From Marinomonas sp. KMM3893 (lineage in GTDB: Bacteria; Pseudomonadota; Gammaproteobacteria; Pseudomonadales; Marinomonadaceae), in assembly GCF_004352855.1 (NCBI RefSeq), contig NZ_SJSC01000001.1, positions 806,001-870,000 of the forward strand: a DNA stretch of 64,000 nt, read 5' to 3'. Positions 36,371 to 45,833 of the stretch are shown one piece after another (positions within the stretch are counted from its first letter, which is position 1; each line of letters begins with the position of its first letter). The notes under the pieces are model-generated. The model worked only from the letters and a program-made list of their open reading frames with translations, made no database searches and was not told where the DNA came from. Both the position numbers and the translations under genes were made by a program.

Positions 36371-37249
36371 TTACATCAGATTCCAGAAGGCTTCGACCAT
36401 GGGGTTCTTGAGGTTTTTTTTCAGAGTAAACAAACCAATGTCATAAGGCGCTAGCTCTGGTTTCACCTCTAATACTTGAATGCGATCCATTAGCGGGCTG
36501 TTTTCCAATACAATTTTTGGCACGACGCCAATGCCAAAACCCAAACTCACCATACTCACAATGGCTTCATTCCCCGTCACCTGAGCATAGATACGCGGCA
36601 CAATTCCGTGCTGTCGAAACCATTCATCAACACGAGCCCGTGACACACCACTTTCTGACAATATCATTGGAATATTTGCCCATTCTTGCGAGGTGGCAGG
36701 CGCCAACGTGGGTACATTCGGTACTTGCTGCTCTAATGGCGCGATAAACAGTAACGGTGAGGTTGCAAGAGGTTTAAAAGCCAAACCACGGGGCAAATTG
36801 GCAGGACGTGCCGCTATTGTAATGTCTTCTTTGCCATCAAGAATGTGAGCAATCGCATGTTCGGGGTCGCCTGTGCGCAACTTAATCTCGATACTTGGGT
36901 ATGCAATACGAAAACGACTAAGCAACTCATATAAGAAGCTATAACTGGCCGTCACCGAACCGTATAGGCTAATTTCTCCATGTAACTGATCGGAATTGTC
37001 CATCAGCTCATGGCGAATCATGTTCCATTGGTTGCTGGTATCTCGAGCGTATTTGAGAAATTTCTTCCCTTCCTGAGTTAAGGTAACCGTACGGTTGTCA
37101 CGATTAAACAGGCTGACACCCACCTCGTCTTCTAATTGGCGGATGTTACGCGAGAGCGCAGAAATACTAATGTGACACTCATCGCTGGCGCGACCAAAGT
37201 GGAGCGTTTCTGCTAACGCAAGAAAGTGTTTTAAGGATCGTATATTCAT
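36371..37249 (-). CDS. ilvY: LysR regulator IlvY
   Basis: 292 aa. The N-terminal HTH begins MNIRSLKHFLALAETLHFGR, nearly identical in pattern to IlvY, and the effector domain follows with SLYGSVTASYSFLYELLSRF. IlvY activates ilvC when its inducer, acetolactate or acetohydroxybutyrate, accumulates. It is divergent from ilvC with about 210 bp between, the classical arrangement. The start at 37249 matches the family; a start three codons upstream is also possible and neither has a strong ribosome site. Confidence 0.92.
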   Translation of the reverse strand: MNIRSLKHFLALAETLHFGRASDECHISISALSRNIRQLEDEVGVSLFNRDNRTVTLTQEGKKFLKYARDTSNQWNMIRHELMDNSDQLHGEISLYGSVTASYSFLYELLSRFRIAYPSIEIKLRTGDPEHAIAHILDGKEDITIAARPANLPRGLAFKPLATSPLLFIAPLEQQVPNVPTLAPATSQEWANIPMILSESGVSRARVDEWFRQHGIVPRIYAQVTGNEAIVSMVSLGFGIGVVPKIVLENSPLMDRIQVLEVKPELAPYDIGLFTLKKNLKNPMVEAFWNLM

Positions 37250-37270
37250 AAACGTCATCTTATCTTATGT

Positions 37271-37302
37271 TTGCAAAAAATGGGACGTTATATTGCAAAT
37301 AT
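37271..37302. promoter_or_regulatory. Putative IlvY operator in the ilvY-ilvC gap
   Basis: Two TTGCAA boxes (37271-37276 and 37293-37298), the second within the near-palindrome ATATTGCAAATAT, lie just upstream of ilvY. The placement fits autoregulatory and ilvC-activating binding, but the assignment rests on position and repetition only. Confidence 0.4.
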
Positions 37303-37459
37303 ATCAATTTACGAAAGAGTGGCTTTTCTATACAGTGACCTCACTAACATGATTTGCCAGTGTTCTGGCAATCGATGTAACCCATTTTCTGAACTTAAAT
37401 AGCACTTTGGCGCCTTTAATCGCTAATGCTTTAATCATAATAATTAGGATGTGTTTATC

Positions 37460-38932
37460 ATGGCTAACTACTTCAACACCTTACCGCTACGTGAGCAATT
37501 GGCTCAATTGGCAAAATGTCGTTTCATGGACAGCTCTGAATTTGCTGATGGCGTAGAAGCGCTTAAAGGTAAAAAAATTGTTGTTATTGGTTGTGGTGCT
37601 CAAGGTCTTAACCAAGGCTTGAACCTACGCGACAGTGGTTTAGATGTATCTTACACATTGCGTGCTGAAGCCATTGCTGAAAAACGTCAGTCTTGGAAAA
37701 ATGCCACTGAAAACGGTTTTGTTGTAGGCACTTACGAAGAGCTTATCCCAACAGCTGACGTAGTACTGAACCTAACGCCTGATAAGCAACACACTCCTGT
37801 TGTTAAAGCGGTGATGCCTCTTATGAAGCAAGGCGCTTGCCTATCTTACTCTCACGGTTTCAACATCGTGGAAGAAGGCATGCAGATCCGTGAAGATCTA
37901 ACAGTAATCATGGTTGCACCTAAGTGCCCAGGTTCTGAAGTTCGCGCTGAATACGTTCGTGGTTTTGGTGTTCCAACGCTTATCGCTGTTCACGAAGACA
38001 ACGATCCTAAAGGCGAAGGTCTTGCTTTAGCAAAAGCCTACGCTGTCGGTACTGGCGGTCACAAAGCAGGCGTTTTGATGTCTTCTTTCATCGCGGAAGT
38101 AAAATCTGACCTTATGGGTGAGCAAACTATCCTTTGTGGTATGTTGCAAACGGGTTCTATCCTTTGCTTCGACAAAATGGTTGAAGAAGGCATAGACGCA
38201 GGCTACGCATCTCGTCTAATTCAATACGGTTGGGAAACGATTACTGAAGCATTGAAATACGGCGGCGTGACTAACATGCTAGATCGTCTTTCTAACCCAG
38301 CTAAGATCAAAGCCTTTGATCTTTCTGAAGAATTGAAAGTAATCATGCGTCCTTTGTACAACAAACACCAAGACGACATCATCAGCGGCCACTTCTCTCA
38401 AACCATGATGGAAGACTGGGCGAACGATGATAAAAATCTTCTAGGCTGGCGCGCAGAAACAGCAGAAACCAACTTCGAGAAAACACCAGCAGGTGACGTT
38501 GAAATCTCTGAACAAGAATTCTTCGACAATGGCATCTTGATGGTTGCTATGGTTAAAGCGGGCGTTGAATTGGCTTTCGAAACAATGACAGCCGCTGGTA
38601 TCGTTGCTGAGTCTGCTTACTACGAGTCTCTACACGAAACACCACTAATCGCGAACACTATTGCTCGTAAGAAACTTTACGAAATGAACGCAACGATCTC
38701 TGATACGGCTGAATACGGTTGTTACCTATACAACCACGCTTGTCTACCATTGCTAGGTGACTTCATGAAAGACATCAAAACTGACGTAATCGGTAAAGGT
38801 CTTTCTACTGAAGACAACGGCGTAGACAACGCTCGTCTAATCGAAGTAAATGCCGCACTTCGCTCTCACCCAGTAGAAGCGATCGGTGCAGTACTTCGCG
38901 GCCACATGGCTGACATGAAAAAAATCGTTTAA
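37460..38932 (+). CDS. ilvC: Ketol-acid reductoisomerase, class II
   Basis: 490 aa, the long class II form (E. coli type), with one Rossmann domain and a duplicated knotted C-terminal domain. [23 protein letters not shown] is the NADPH-binding region (cited in part), YTLRAEAI the cofactor-selecting loop, and [12 protein letters not shown] the metal-binding motif of the first half. Converts acetolactate and acetohydroxybutyrate in valine and isoleucine synthesis. Codon choice is strongly biased to GGT, GCT and CGT, unlike the neighbours, as expected for high expression. Start at 37460 follows AGGATG. Divergent ilvY controls it. Confidence 0.97.
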   Translation: MANYFNTLPLREQLAQLAKCRFMDSSEFADGVEALKGKKIVVIGCGAQGLNQGLNLRDSGLDVSYTLRAEAIAEKRQSWKNATENGFVVGTYEELIPTADVVLNLTPDKQHTPVVKAVMPLMKQGACLSYSHGFNIVEEGMQIREDLTVIMVAPKCPGSEVRAEYVRGFGVPTLIAVHEDNDPKGEGLALAKAYAVGTGGHKAGVLMSSFIAEVKSDLMGEQTILCGMLQTGSILCFDKMVEEGIDAGYASRLIQYGWETITEALKYGGVTNMLDRLSNPAKIKAFDLSEELKVIMRPLYNKHQDDIISGHFSQTMMEDWANDDKNLLGWRAETAETNFEKTPAGDVEISEQEFFDNGILMVAMVKAGVELAFETMTAAGIVAESAYYESLHETPLIANTIARKKLYEMNATISDTAEYGCYLYNHACLPLLGDFMKDIKTDVIGKGLSTEDNGVDNARLIEVNAALRSHPVEAIGAVLRGHMADMKKIV

Positions 38933-39010
38933 TACGATTATTGCGCTCGCCAATACGTTGTTAAAAATAGACTCGTCTTGGCAGCGCTCATAACATCGTA
39001 ATTTACTCAT

Positions 39011-39052
39011 AAAAAGCCGAGTTTTTTCATCACTGAAAACTCGGCTTTTTTG
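39011..39052 (+). terminator. Rho-independent terminator after ilvC
   Basis: AAAAAGCCGAGTTTT pairs with AAAACTCGGCTTTTTT around an eleven-base loop, about 80 bp past the ilvC stop. Confidence 0.88.
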
Positions 39053-39105
39053 TCTCTTTTAAAACTCAATCTCTATTAAAAATACACAACAATTAGGAAA
39101 GTAGA

Positions 39106-40572
39106 ATGGACACAATCCGCTTAGACACTATCCAGTTAAAGAAAGTGACAGTGAACTTTGATGATCGCTTTAAACTAAGCGAGATTAATTGGACCATTGA
39201 AGCTAACCAACATTGGGTGATTACTGGCACCAACGGCTCTGGGAAATCCGCTTTAGCTGCGGTGCTTGCAGGCGTTGGAGAGATTGAAGGCGGTGAGTTA
39301 TCAGGTTTACCAAGCAAGGTTGGCTTAGTCTCATTTGAAGCTCAGGCGGAATTGATTGCCAAAGAATTAAAAAAAGACGACGCCGATATCATGGACGTTA
39401 TCTCCCTTGGCACACCTGTCCATGAAATGATTTTCGATGATTGTCAGGACCCTAAACTGGCACAAGAACTCGTTGAAAAATTTGGTTTAACATCCTTACT
39501 CGATCGCGCCTTTCGAAAACTATCGACAGGTGAAACACGCAAAGTCATGTTGATCCGCGCCCTCTCCAGCAAACCCAACTTGTTGATTTTAGACGAACCA
39601 TTTGATGGTTTAGATGCTGGCACACTGACCATGCTACAAGAGCACCTGATCAGCATCGCTGACACAGTTCCGATGATTATGGTACTCAATCGCTTTGATG
39701 AAATGCCGGAGTTTATCACTCACGTCGCCTACCTAGACAAAGACAGCTCGGATAAAAAGCAAGGCGATAAGGGACGCCTAACACTGACAATAGACAAAAA
39801 TGACGAGCAAGCGTTTGGCGAGCTATACCAACTGCTGCATTTAAAAACCACCGATCTGCATGTGCCAGACGCGGACCCTGCGAATAAACTGCCCGAGTTA
39901 GATTCAAGCCAACCCCTCGTTAAGCTCAAACAAGCGACCATAAAGTACGGCGATACGACCATCGTCGACAAGCTGGATTGGACAATTGAACCAGGCCAGC
40001 ATTGGCAGCTTAGCGGCCCTAACGGCAGCGGCAAAACCTGTGTTTTATCTTTAATCACTGGCGATCACCCGCAATGCTACACCAACGATATTTTCGTTTT
40101 CGGCTTCCAGCGTGGCAACGGCGAGAGTATTTGGCAAATTAAGCAATTTATCGGCTACGTCTCGACGGCATTACAATGGGAATACCGCGTGAGTACCAGT
40201 TGTCGCAACGTGATTATTTCAGGTTTTTTTGACAGCATCGGCATGTACACAAAGTCCACCGATAACCAGAAGAAAATCGCCGACCAGTGGCTTGAACTAC
40301 TCGGCATGAAAGACCGCGCAGACCAACCATTTAACAAACTGTCCTACGGCGACCAGCGCTTGTTACTCATCGCCCGCGCCATGGTAAAGCACCCACCGCT
40401 CTTGATCCTAGACGAGCCTTGCCTAGGGCTAGACGACATGAACCGCCAGCTAGTACTCGCCTTGATCGAAAAGATCTGCGAAGGCAAAGAAACCACTGTG
40501 CTGTATGTCAACCACCACGCAGAAGACCAGATCAAAGGGATTGAAAACTACTTGGGGTTGAAGAAAAACTAA
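39106..40572 (+). CDS. modF: ModF-like double ABC ATPase
   Basis: 488 aa with two ABC nucleotide-binding domains. Walker A motifs are GTNGSGKS (first) and GPNGSGKT (second); the matching Walker B segments are LLILDEPFDGLD and LLILDEPCLGLD, and signature loops are LSTGETRK and LSYGDQRL. No membrane domain, so it is a soluble tandem ATPase like ModF/PhrA, a protein linked to molybdenum metabolism by gene context in E. coli but without proven function. No mod transport genes are adjacent. An AGGAAAG site precedes the ATG. Confidence 0.85.
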   Translation: MDTIRLDTIQLKKVTVNFDDRFKLSEINWTIEANQHWVITGTNGSGKSALAAVLAGVGEIEGGELSGLPSKVGLVSFEAQAELIAKELKKDDADIMDVISLGTPVHEMIFDDCQDPKLAQELVEKFGLTSLLDRAFRKLSTGETRKVMLIRALSSKPNLLILDEPFDGLDAGTLTMLQEHLISIADTVPMIMVLNRFDEMPEFITHVAYLDKDSSDKKQGDKGRLTLTIDKNDEQAFGELYQLLHLKTTDLHVPDADPANKLPELDSSQPLVKLKQATIKYGDTTIVDKLDWTIEPGQHWQLSGPNGSGKTCVLSLITGDHPQCYTNDIFVFGFQRGNGESIWQIKQFIGYVSTALQWEYRVSTSCRNVIISGFFDSIGMYTKSTDNQKKIADQWLELLGMKDRADQPFNKLSYGDQRLLLIARAMVKHPPLLILDEPCLGLDDMNRQLVLALIEKICEGKETTVLYVNHHAEDQIKGIENYLGLKKN

Positions 40573-40745
40573 GCTTTTGGCCGACTCACAGCCTGGGAAG
40601 TACAGTCCGCTCCTGAAAGCTTTGAAGCAGGAAGATGTAGATGATCTAAGCACTCAATTGATGCTGGTGCGTGGCCCCAAGTTTTTGCCACTCTTTTAGA
40701 GCGCTCTTTTTGAGCGTTCTTTTTGAATTCGAGTTTATAAGTCAG
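40573..40745 (-). pseudogene. Decayed StbE/RelE-type toxin gene
   Basis: Remnants of a RelE/StbE toxin in more than one frame. The start LTYKLEFKKNAQKE has CTG in place of the start ATG; in a second frame ALKEWQKLGATHQHQL continues the usual toxin sequence, then a stop; LPASKLSGAD appears later in the first frame. A 13-bp tandem duplication (40691-40703 and 40704-40716, one mismatch) explains the first shift. The middle of the toxin is deleted and the C-terminus is missing. It sits just after the antitoxin remnant, as in intact stbDE pairs. Confidence 0.75.
40691..40716. repeat. 13-bp tandem duplication in the toxin remnant
   Basis: CTCTTTTAGAGCG is directly followed by CTCTTTTTGAGCG, 12 of 13 bases identical. 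It shifts the reading frame of the toxin remnant by one. Confidence 0.75.
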
Positions 40746-40982
40746 CGATGCTGACTGAGATACTTTCTTCATTTGCGCGTTTCTTCGCGAGAGCTACAGG
40801 CTCCATATCTTCCAATTTATCCATTAAGGCTTCATAAGCTTCTGCTGGTACACAATAAAACGCTGGTTCATTTCGGTTCAACACGGCAACGGCCTTGCCA
40901 TGGGCACTGGCGGCAACGTTCATCGGGTTGGCTTACACTCTGTAATACCGCCAGCCACGTCAGAAAGGATTCTAGAGGTCAT
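40735..40982 (-). pseudogene. stbD: Frameshifted StbD/Phd-type antitoxin gene
   Basis: The minus strand reads MTSRILSDVAGGITECK from 40982, then shifts frame by one base near 40930-40934 and continues ANPMNVAASAHGKAVAVLNR, then NEPAFYCVPAEAYEALMDKL and ends NEESISVSIADL. These segments are those of StbD antitoxins, which neutralise the StbE toxin and repress their own promoter. A missing A (AAG CC for AAA GCC) accounts for the shift. An intact 62-codon frame from 40923 could still give a C-terminal fragment, but it lacks the N-terminal DNA-binding strand. Confidence 0.8.
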
Positions 40983-41196
40983 TTAAGCGCACTTTTAATT
41001 AACCCAAAAAAGGCCATTTCAGTTTTCTGGCGTTCATTTATCAATCAAATTTTAGTTGATTTCAGATGACTCATTCATCTGATTAGTTATAAAAAATTAG
41101 TTTATTTTTTGTCTCCCCCCTCAAATGAGGGTGGTCTGCTCGATTGTAAAGAGTCTATATTTAAATCGTCAGCAAAAACCAAAAAGAAGATGAATT

Positions 41197-42150
41197 ATGA
41201 ATAAAGTAACGTCGCTAAAGATCGTATTATCTGCAGGAATCACTCTCACTTTATCTGGCTGTTTCTCAAACACTTCAATGATAATGGATGCGACGGGGGC
41301 AAAAAAAGGCGAACTTCCTGCTTTTCAACAACCCGCTTTCACAAATGCTCAGGCTGATTTTAGAAAGAAATTAGAGATATATCACAACACTAATAAAATG
41401 CCTGTGGATACCAGTTCATACAGCAGCTGTAACCTCAACCAGAAGGTACTTCAAGACATATCCGGTTTTACAGCCATTGCCGATCTACTTGATACCACTA
41501 GAAAAAATAAAGATTCAAAAAAATCACTCACTGAACGAATTGGTCAGGACGCATCTTCTGCTGCAGGGCAAGATATCCAGCAGACTTATAATTGGCAAGG
41601 TGGTGCTTTATATGCATCAACCATAGATTGTCAAAAATTAACGAACCATTCAGATGCTAGTAACGTTAGTTTTTTAATTGATAGCCAATACCTAATCAAG
41701 ACAACAGGAGCTAACTTTAATGGCACACACTCTATTACTGAAACAAAACATGTTCAGCGAATAGCACCTGATCATAGTGTGTCTATCAGCCTATACTCTT
41801 CTATTATTGGTGATGACTTCACAAAAGACTTTGGTACCAAGTTGGCACTTAGCCTGAGTAATTTAAAAGATCCTTCGTTTATTTACACTTATAAGAAAGG
41901 AAATGACCAATTAAATATGATTGAAGCACCATCAAGTCCTGACATCTATTTTACTCAACACTTTATGACCTTAAACAAAGAAGAACAACGGATTCGCTCT
42001 TATCGATATACAGGAGCCGTTCATGATGGCGTTGGACGCTCTCTAAACGGTAAAGCACAAGGTCTACAAGAGAGTTTTGGCAAATACGGTTCCAACCTAT
42101 GTTTTGATCAGGGAGAGCTTGTACAGAAATCAGATTGTGAGGCCTTTTAA
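41197..42150 (+). CDS. Lipoprotein of unknown function
   Basis: 317 aa, not recognised. A signal peptide ends in the lipobox LSGC (cysteine near residue 22), so it is a membrane-anchored lipoprotein. Three further cysteines lie in SSCNLNQ, TIDCQKL and, near the C-terminus, NLCFDQGELVQKSDCEAF, which could form disulfides in the periplasm. The DNA is noticeably more AT-rich than the surrounding metabolic genes. It is followed after 3 bp by a second lipoprotein gene, and the two probably work together. Next to decayed stbDE, suggesting an acquired patch. Confidence 0.72.
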   Translation: MNKVTSLKIVLSAGITLTLSGCFSNTSMIMDATGAKKGELPAFQQPAFTNAQADFRKKLEIYHNTNKMPVDTSSYSSCNLNQKVLQDISGFTAIADLLDTTRKNKDSKKSLTERIGQDASSAAGQDIQQTYNWQGGALYASTIDCQKLTNHSDASNVSFLIDSQYLIKTTGANFNGTHSITETKHVQRIAPDHSVSISLYSSIIGDDFTKDFGTKLALSLSNLKDPSFIYTYKKGNDQLNMIEAPSSPDIYFTQHFMTLNKEEQRIRSYRYTGAVHDGVGRSLNGKAQGLQESFGKYGSNLCFDQGELVQKSDCEAF

Positions 42151-42153
42151 ATA

Positions 42154-43401
42154 ATGCTTATCACTATATCAAAATGGTGCTTACTAATTATCTGTTTAGC
42201 ATGCGCTGGCTGCTCAACATTACAGATGCCTCATGGGCTTGGGCCTGCCGAATGTAAATCTGGGGACTGCTCTAATGGTGTTGGATCTCTCTACTCACCA
42301 TTCGCAAAAGTAACCTACCACGGCCAATGGGATGGAGGGGAGATTGGTAGCGGTACTTATACCATTGACTACAAAGGTCAAGAGTTTACCACTCTTTATA
42401 AAGATGGCAGGCCGGTCAGTGGGACTAAGTTTTACCCGCATATTAATGGCGAATTAGATTATTTTACCGGTGAATGGACACAGTACTACGACCCTTTCAG
42501 CAAGCAAACCATCACATTCCCACATGAAGGAATTTACCACTCTATCACTGGCGCAACGTTAACCGGAGAATTCTATGCCATTCCTAGCCGAGGCATGTTC
42601 AAGCACATTTATGAAGAAAACCCTGATACTTCACTGAGACATTCAATCGCTAATATCCTTTTTATTGGGAAAGTGAGCTATCAAGGTGAAGAAGAAATCA
42701 CCACGTTAGCCGGCACAAATTACTTCATCGGCATGCCTTTTATCAGTTCAAAATATTCTGGGTTAAAACCTTCTGACGCGGGCATGTTGGCTCAGTTCAA
42801 ACGCGACTTAAAATCAGAACAACAAGCGCAACAAAATGCCAGAGTACAAGACCAAGGTAACGGCTTCGACTTCGGTAAAATCATTGCGATTGCAGCGACG
42901 GTGGCCGTCGCCACTAGTGATTTCAGCGATTTAGGACCAGATGTAAGCATGTTTTCTTCCACCATGGGTGATTTTACAAACACACAAAAAACACCAGAAC
43001 AGCAAAAAGCGTCCTTTATACAGCACAAAGAACAAGTGACAACACAGGTTCAATCGAATGTGAATAAAATTGAGCAGCGCTATGCTCCCCTGCCAAAATC
43101 TAAGCCGCACTCACAACAAACAATAGCCAGATCAAAACCTGTAGAAACCAAAGTGATAGCGGCTCAGCCAACCAACATAAACATAGAGGCAAGCGGTACA
43201 ACAGGTAGCTATTTTGCGTATGAGCAAGCGCTTGATTTGTCACAAACCAACGCTGAAAACAAGGCGCATTCAATGTGTCGTAACGACCATAATGGACGGT
43301 TAAAGGCGAACAGTGGCAACATGGCCAAAAAGAATTGTCAGCAAAAGAAAAATGAATTTCGCTGTAATGTGACTATGATTTTTGTATGTCAAAAAGAATA
43401 G
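42154..43401 (+). CDS. Lipoprotein with MORN-like N-terminal repeats
   Basis: 415 aa. The signal peptide ends in ACAGC, a lipobox variant. Residues about 30-170 contain repeated units of the form Y.G.W..G..G.GTY, G.Y.....G..LTGEFY, resembling MORN repeats. A glutamine/lysine-rich linker follows (about 215-340), then a small C-terminal region with four cysteines (MCRNDH, NCQQKK, RCNVTM, VCQKE) that may form disulfides. Not otherwise recognised. The 3-bp gap to the preceding lipoprotein gene and shared AT-rich character suggest one operon. Likely an envelope structural or binding role (inference). Confidence 0.72.
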   Translation: MLITISKWCLLIICLACAGCSTLQMPHGLGPAECKSGDCSNGVGSLYSPFAKVTYHGQWDGGEIGSGTYTIDYKGQEFTTLYKDGRPVSGTKFYPHINGELDYFTGEWTQYYDPFSKQTITFPHEGIYHSITGATLTGEFYAIPSRGMFKHIYEENPDTSLRHSIANILFIGKVSYQGEEEITTLAGTNYFIGMPFISSKYSGLKPSDAGMLAQFKRDLKSEQQAQQNARVQDQGNGFDFGKIIAIAATVAVATSDFSDLGPDVSMFSSTMGDFTNTQKTPEQQKASFIQHKEQVTTQVQSNVNKIEQRYAPLPKSKPHSQQTIARSKPVETKVIAAQPTNINIEASGTTGSYFAYEQALDLSQTNAENKAHSMCRNDHNGRLKANSGNMAKKNCQQKKNEFRCNVTMIFVCQKE

Positions 43402-43440
43402 TTTCTAACACTTAGTAAGCGTTGCTAACTCTGTATCTAG

Positions 43441-44565
43441 TCAATGGAGCAAAGCGGATAAGATACTACTAATGAGCTCTCCTTGCCTTGAGTGATTGGT
43501 TTTAATAAAAACATTTTTCAAATAAGAGCGGATTGTTGCTTCTGTTTTTCCGCTCTTTTTTGAAATGTCTTTTAACGTTAGCCCTGTGACTAAATCCTCA
43601 CATAATTCAGACTCGGCAGGTGAAAGCGAAAAATATTGTCCAATCGTTTCCGCCTTTGGTAGTTTTCTCTTAGCAGGCTCAACAATAGTCACTAAGGCAC
43701 CACCCCGTGAAACATCAGTGCTTTCCATTGGCCTTATCAGGACAATTAGTGGGGGGCGGCCTATTCTTTGCAAAAATAAGGTGTCTGCATCATATTCACC
43801 TTGTCCCATGCTAGCTCGGATCACTTGCACCGACGATCTAAGGTAGGCTTTTTGAACATCATTCTGTTGGAACATTAATCGCTCGTTCCGAACAGACAAT
43901 AATTTTTCTTCTAATAAAAATGCTTTCGCAGGCTGATTAGAATGAATGACAACAGCCTGTTCATTTAGTACCAATGTTGCCTGAGGCATAGCGTTAATCA
44001 CACTGGTTAGTGTTTTTCTCGCCACATTTCGCTGATCAATTTGCTGATACAACAAAACGGCTTGCCGGATAAAGGGCACTAATTGATTAAGCCGAGCTAG
44101 CTCTTCAGGATGATATATACCTTGGTCAACAGTCCTCTGCATCGTTAATAATATTGTGTGAGTCTGCGTGCAATGAACAACTAACCAAGCACTATCTAGC
44201 ATATTCTGATCATTCTGCCAGCGCTTATAATCTTCTGTGACATTCAACTCATCCTTGATAGACAAAGCTGAATGAAATAACCCTGGAGGCTGAAAAGTTG
44301 CATATCTAGAAACTAGATCCTGCTGGATCATATTATTCTTTGTATACCAATCTATAAAATCATCCGGCAGCCCTGCATACCAAAGGTGATCAATTTGTAA
44401 TGGTTGCTTACGAACAAACACTAATTCCGCAGCACATGCATTATGCGTCGTTCGGAGAAGATCTAAAAAATGATGAAAACCTTCTCGATCAGTCAGTCCC
44501 TCATATAACGCATGAACAATGTTGGCATCAGGTAGAATCATCTCATTTTTATAACTTAGAGACAT
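43441..44565 (-). CDS. LuxR-type regulator
   Basis: 374 aa. The C-terminal 65 residues form a LuxR/GerE HTH domain (FSLSPAESELCEDLVTGLTLKDISK, cited in part, and TEATIRSYLKNVFIKTNHSRQ), with the usual glutamate and threonine anchors. The long N-terminal part (about 300 aa) lacks a receiver aspartate or an autoinducer-domain signature; the region near 190-230 (VINAMPQATLVLNEQAVVIHSN) looks like a PAS sensor. Converges on the lipoprotein pair with 39 bp between. The signal is unknown. Confidence 0.85.
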   Translation of the reverse strand: MSLSYKNEMILPDANIVHALYEGLTDREGFHHFLDLLRTTHNACAAELVFVRKQPLQIDHLWYAGLPDDFIDWYTKNNMIQQDLVSRYATFQPPGLFHSALSIKDELNVTEDYKRWQNDQNMLDSAWLVVHCTQTHTILLTMQRTVDQGIYHPEELARLNQLVPFIRQAVLLYQQIDQRNVARKTLTSVINAMPQATLVLNEQAVVIHSNQPAKAFLLEEKLLSVRNERLMFQQNDVQKAYLRSSVQVIRASMGQGEYDADTLFLQRIGRPPLIVLIRPMESTDVSRGGALVTIVEPAKRKLPKAETIGQYFSLSPAESELCEDLVTGLTLKDISKKSGKTEATIRSYLKNVFIKTNHSRQGELISSILSALLH

Positions 44566-44862
44566 ATCTAAACCACCTTAAATATTCAGTAATCCCTAGG
44601 GATATTATGATAAATAATAATATCATAGCCCCTTATTCGAACTATTTTGTAAAAACTAAGATAAACGCATGATCAGACAGCTGCAAAACTTATGTGCAAA
44701 GGTACAGTACAAGGCTAATACTCCTGTCGATTGAATATTCCTTGTCGCCTTTTTGTCTCCATTTAGCAAACCTATTCCATTAGAAACAAGACCATAGAAA
44801 GTCGTATTTTTTCGCTATAGAATGCAGGATTATTATTCAGACAATAACGTTGAGGGATCACA

Positions 44863-45573
44863 TTGAACCATACCTTTCGCACTCTTACTCTCGTGTTGGC
44901 TTGTGTTGCCAGCCTATCTGCTAATGCAGACCCAAAGACTCCAGGCACTCATCAAGGCTATTCCACCATTGATATGACCACTGCGGGCATACCAAAGGAT
45001 GTCAAAATGATTTCCGTCGCGGACATTAAGCATGAATTAGCAGGGAAGCCCCCTTTTGCCGTGGGCTTTGATATCGATGATACGACCCTGTTTAGCTCCC
45101 CTGTCTTTTATCGTGGTCAACAGATGTTTTCACCAGGTGGCTACTCTTATTTAACAAACCAAAAATTCTGGGATAAAGCGAACTGCGGATGGGATAAATT
45201 CAGTATGCCTAAGCAGATTGCACAGAAGCTAATTAAAATGCACCAAGAACGTGGCGATGATATTTACTTCATTACGGGACGCACAGGTTCTGCTTGTCAT
45301 TTCACCACTGACTATTTGCAAAAAACCTTTCAGATCAAGAAAATGAACGATGTTATTTTTGCCGGCAGCAGCCGTACTGAATACACAAAGACTCAGTACA
45401 TAAAAGCGCATGACATCAAGATTTACTACGGCGATGCAGACGGCGATATCATTTCCGCTCGTGACGCTGGAGCAGAAGGCATTCGAGTGATGCGCGCCGC
45501 CAACTCGAGCTATAAGCCAATCCCTAAAAACGGCATTTATGGTGAAAGAGTGCTAAAAGACTCTCAATACTAG
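44863..45573 (+). CDS. aphA: Class B acid phosphatase AphA
   Basis: 236 aa periplasmic DDDD-superfamily phosphatase that releases phosphate from nucleotides and other esters. A signal peptide (about residues 1-22) precedes the catalytic FDIDDTTLFSSP motif, with FITGRTGS as motif 2 and YYGDADGDI as motif 4; the length equals AphA of enterobacteria. The start codon is TTG at 44863, supported by GAGGGATC at proper distance and because the first ATG lies past the signal peptide. It may supply phosphate ahead of the phn transporter genes 4 kb downstream. Confidence 0.93.
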   Translation: MNHTFRTLTLVLACVASLSANADPKTPGTHQGYSTIDMTTAGIPKDVKMISVADIKHELAGKPPFAVGFDIDDTTLFSSPVFYRGQQMFSPGGYSYLTNQKFWDKANCGWDKFSMPKQIAQKLIKMHQERGDDIYFITGRTGSACHFTTDYLQKTFQIKKMNDVIFAGSSRTEYTKTQYIKAHDIKIYYGDADGDIISARDAGAEGIRVMRAANSSYKPIPKNGIYGERVLKDSQY

Positions 45574-45593
45574 TAATCATCACGCCTTGTAAA

Positions 45594-45629
45594 ACAAAGC
45601 CGCTGCTTATTATGGGCAGTGGCTTTGTC
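45594..45629 (+). terminator. Rho-independent terminator after aphA
   Basis: ACAAAGCCGCTGC pairs with GCAGTGGCTTTGT (one G-T pair) around a short loop, followed by CTTTAC. About 20 bp past the aphA stop codon. Confidence 0.78.
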
Positions 45630-45720
45630 TTTACAGCCAATTCGCCATAAAGGGCGTCCATTGTTAGTCTCTTGAAACATCCCTTACCTTTCTTACAAAT
45701 AACCGTTATAACTATTAATG

Positions 45721-45734
45721 GGACATTTTTGTCC
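45721..45734. promoter_or_regulatory. Palindrome GGACA-N4-TGTCC upstream of the kinase gene
   Basis: GGACATTTTTGTCC, a perfect 5-4-5 inverted repeat 100 bp before the histidine kinase start. The same GACA-N4-TGTC pattern recurs at 49181-49192 ahead of the sigma-54 promoter, so it may be the binding site of the adjacent response regulator. Confidence 0.5.
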
Positions 45735-45800
45735 GCGCTTAAGTGGCGTAATGCCCCATTTCTCAGCCGAGAAAGTTGGCACTAATTTTTCATTACCCAA

Positions 45801-45820
45801 ACACACAATAATAACAAACA
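45801..45820 (+). repeat. A-rich leader repeat, copy 1
   Basis: CACAATAATAACAAACA with two more matching bases before it, 20 nt identical to 47747-47766. It lies 14 bases before the kinase start codon. It contains the AAnAAnAA pattern recognised by Hfq/Crc in pseudomonads. Confidence 0.6.
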
Positions 45821-45833
45821 GGGCTCAATTCCC

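Noticed and set aside
40773..41069. 98-codon plus-strand open frame over the antitoxin remnant
   Set aside because: The minus strand carries clear StbD sequence; the plus frame is its shadow and lacks any known features.
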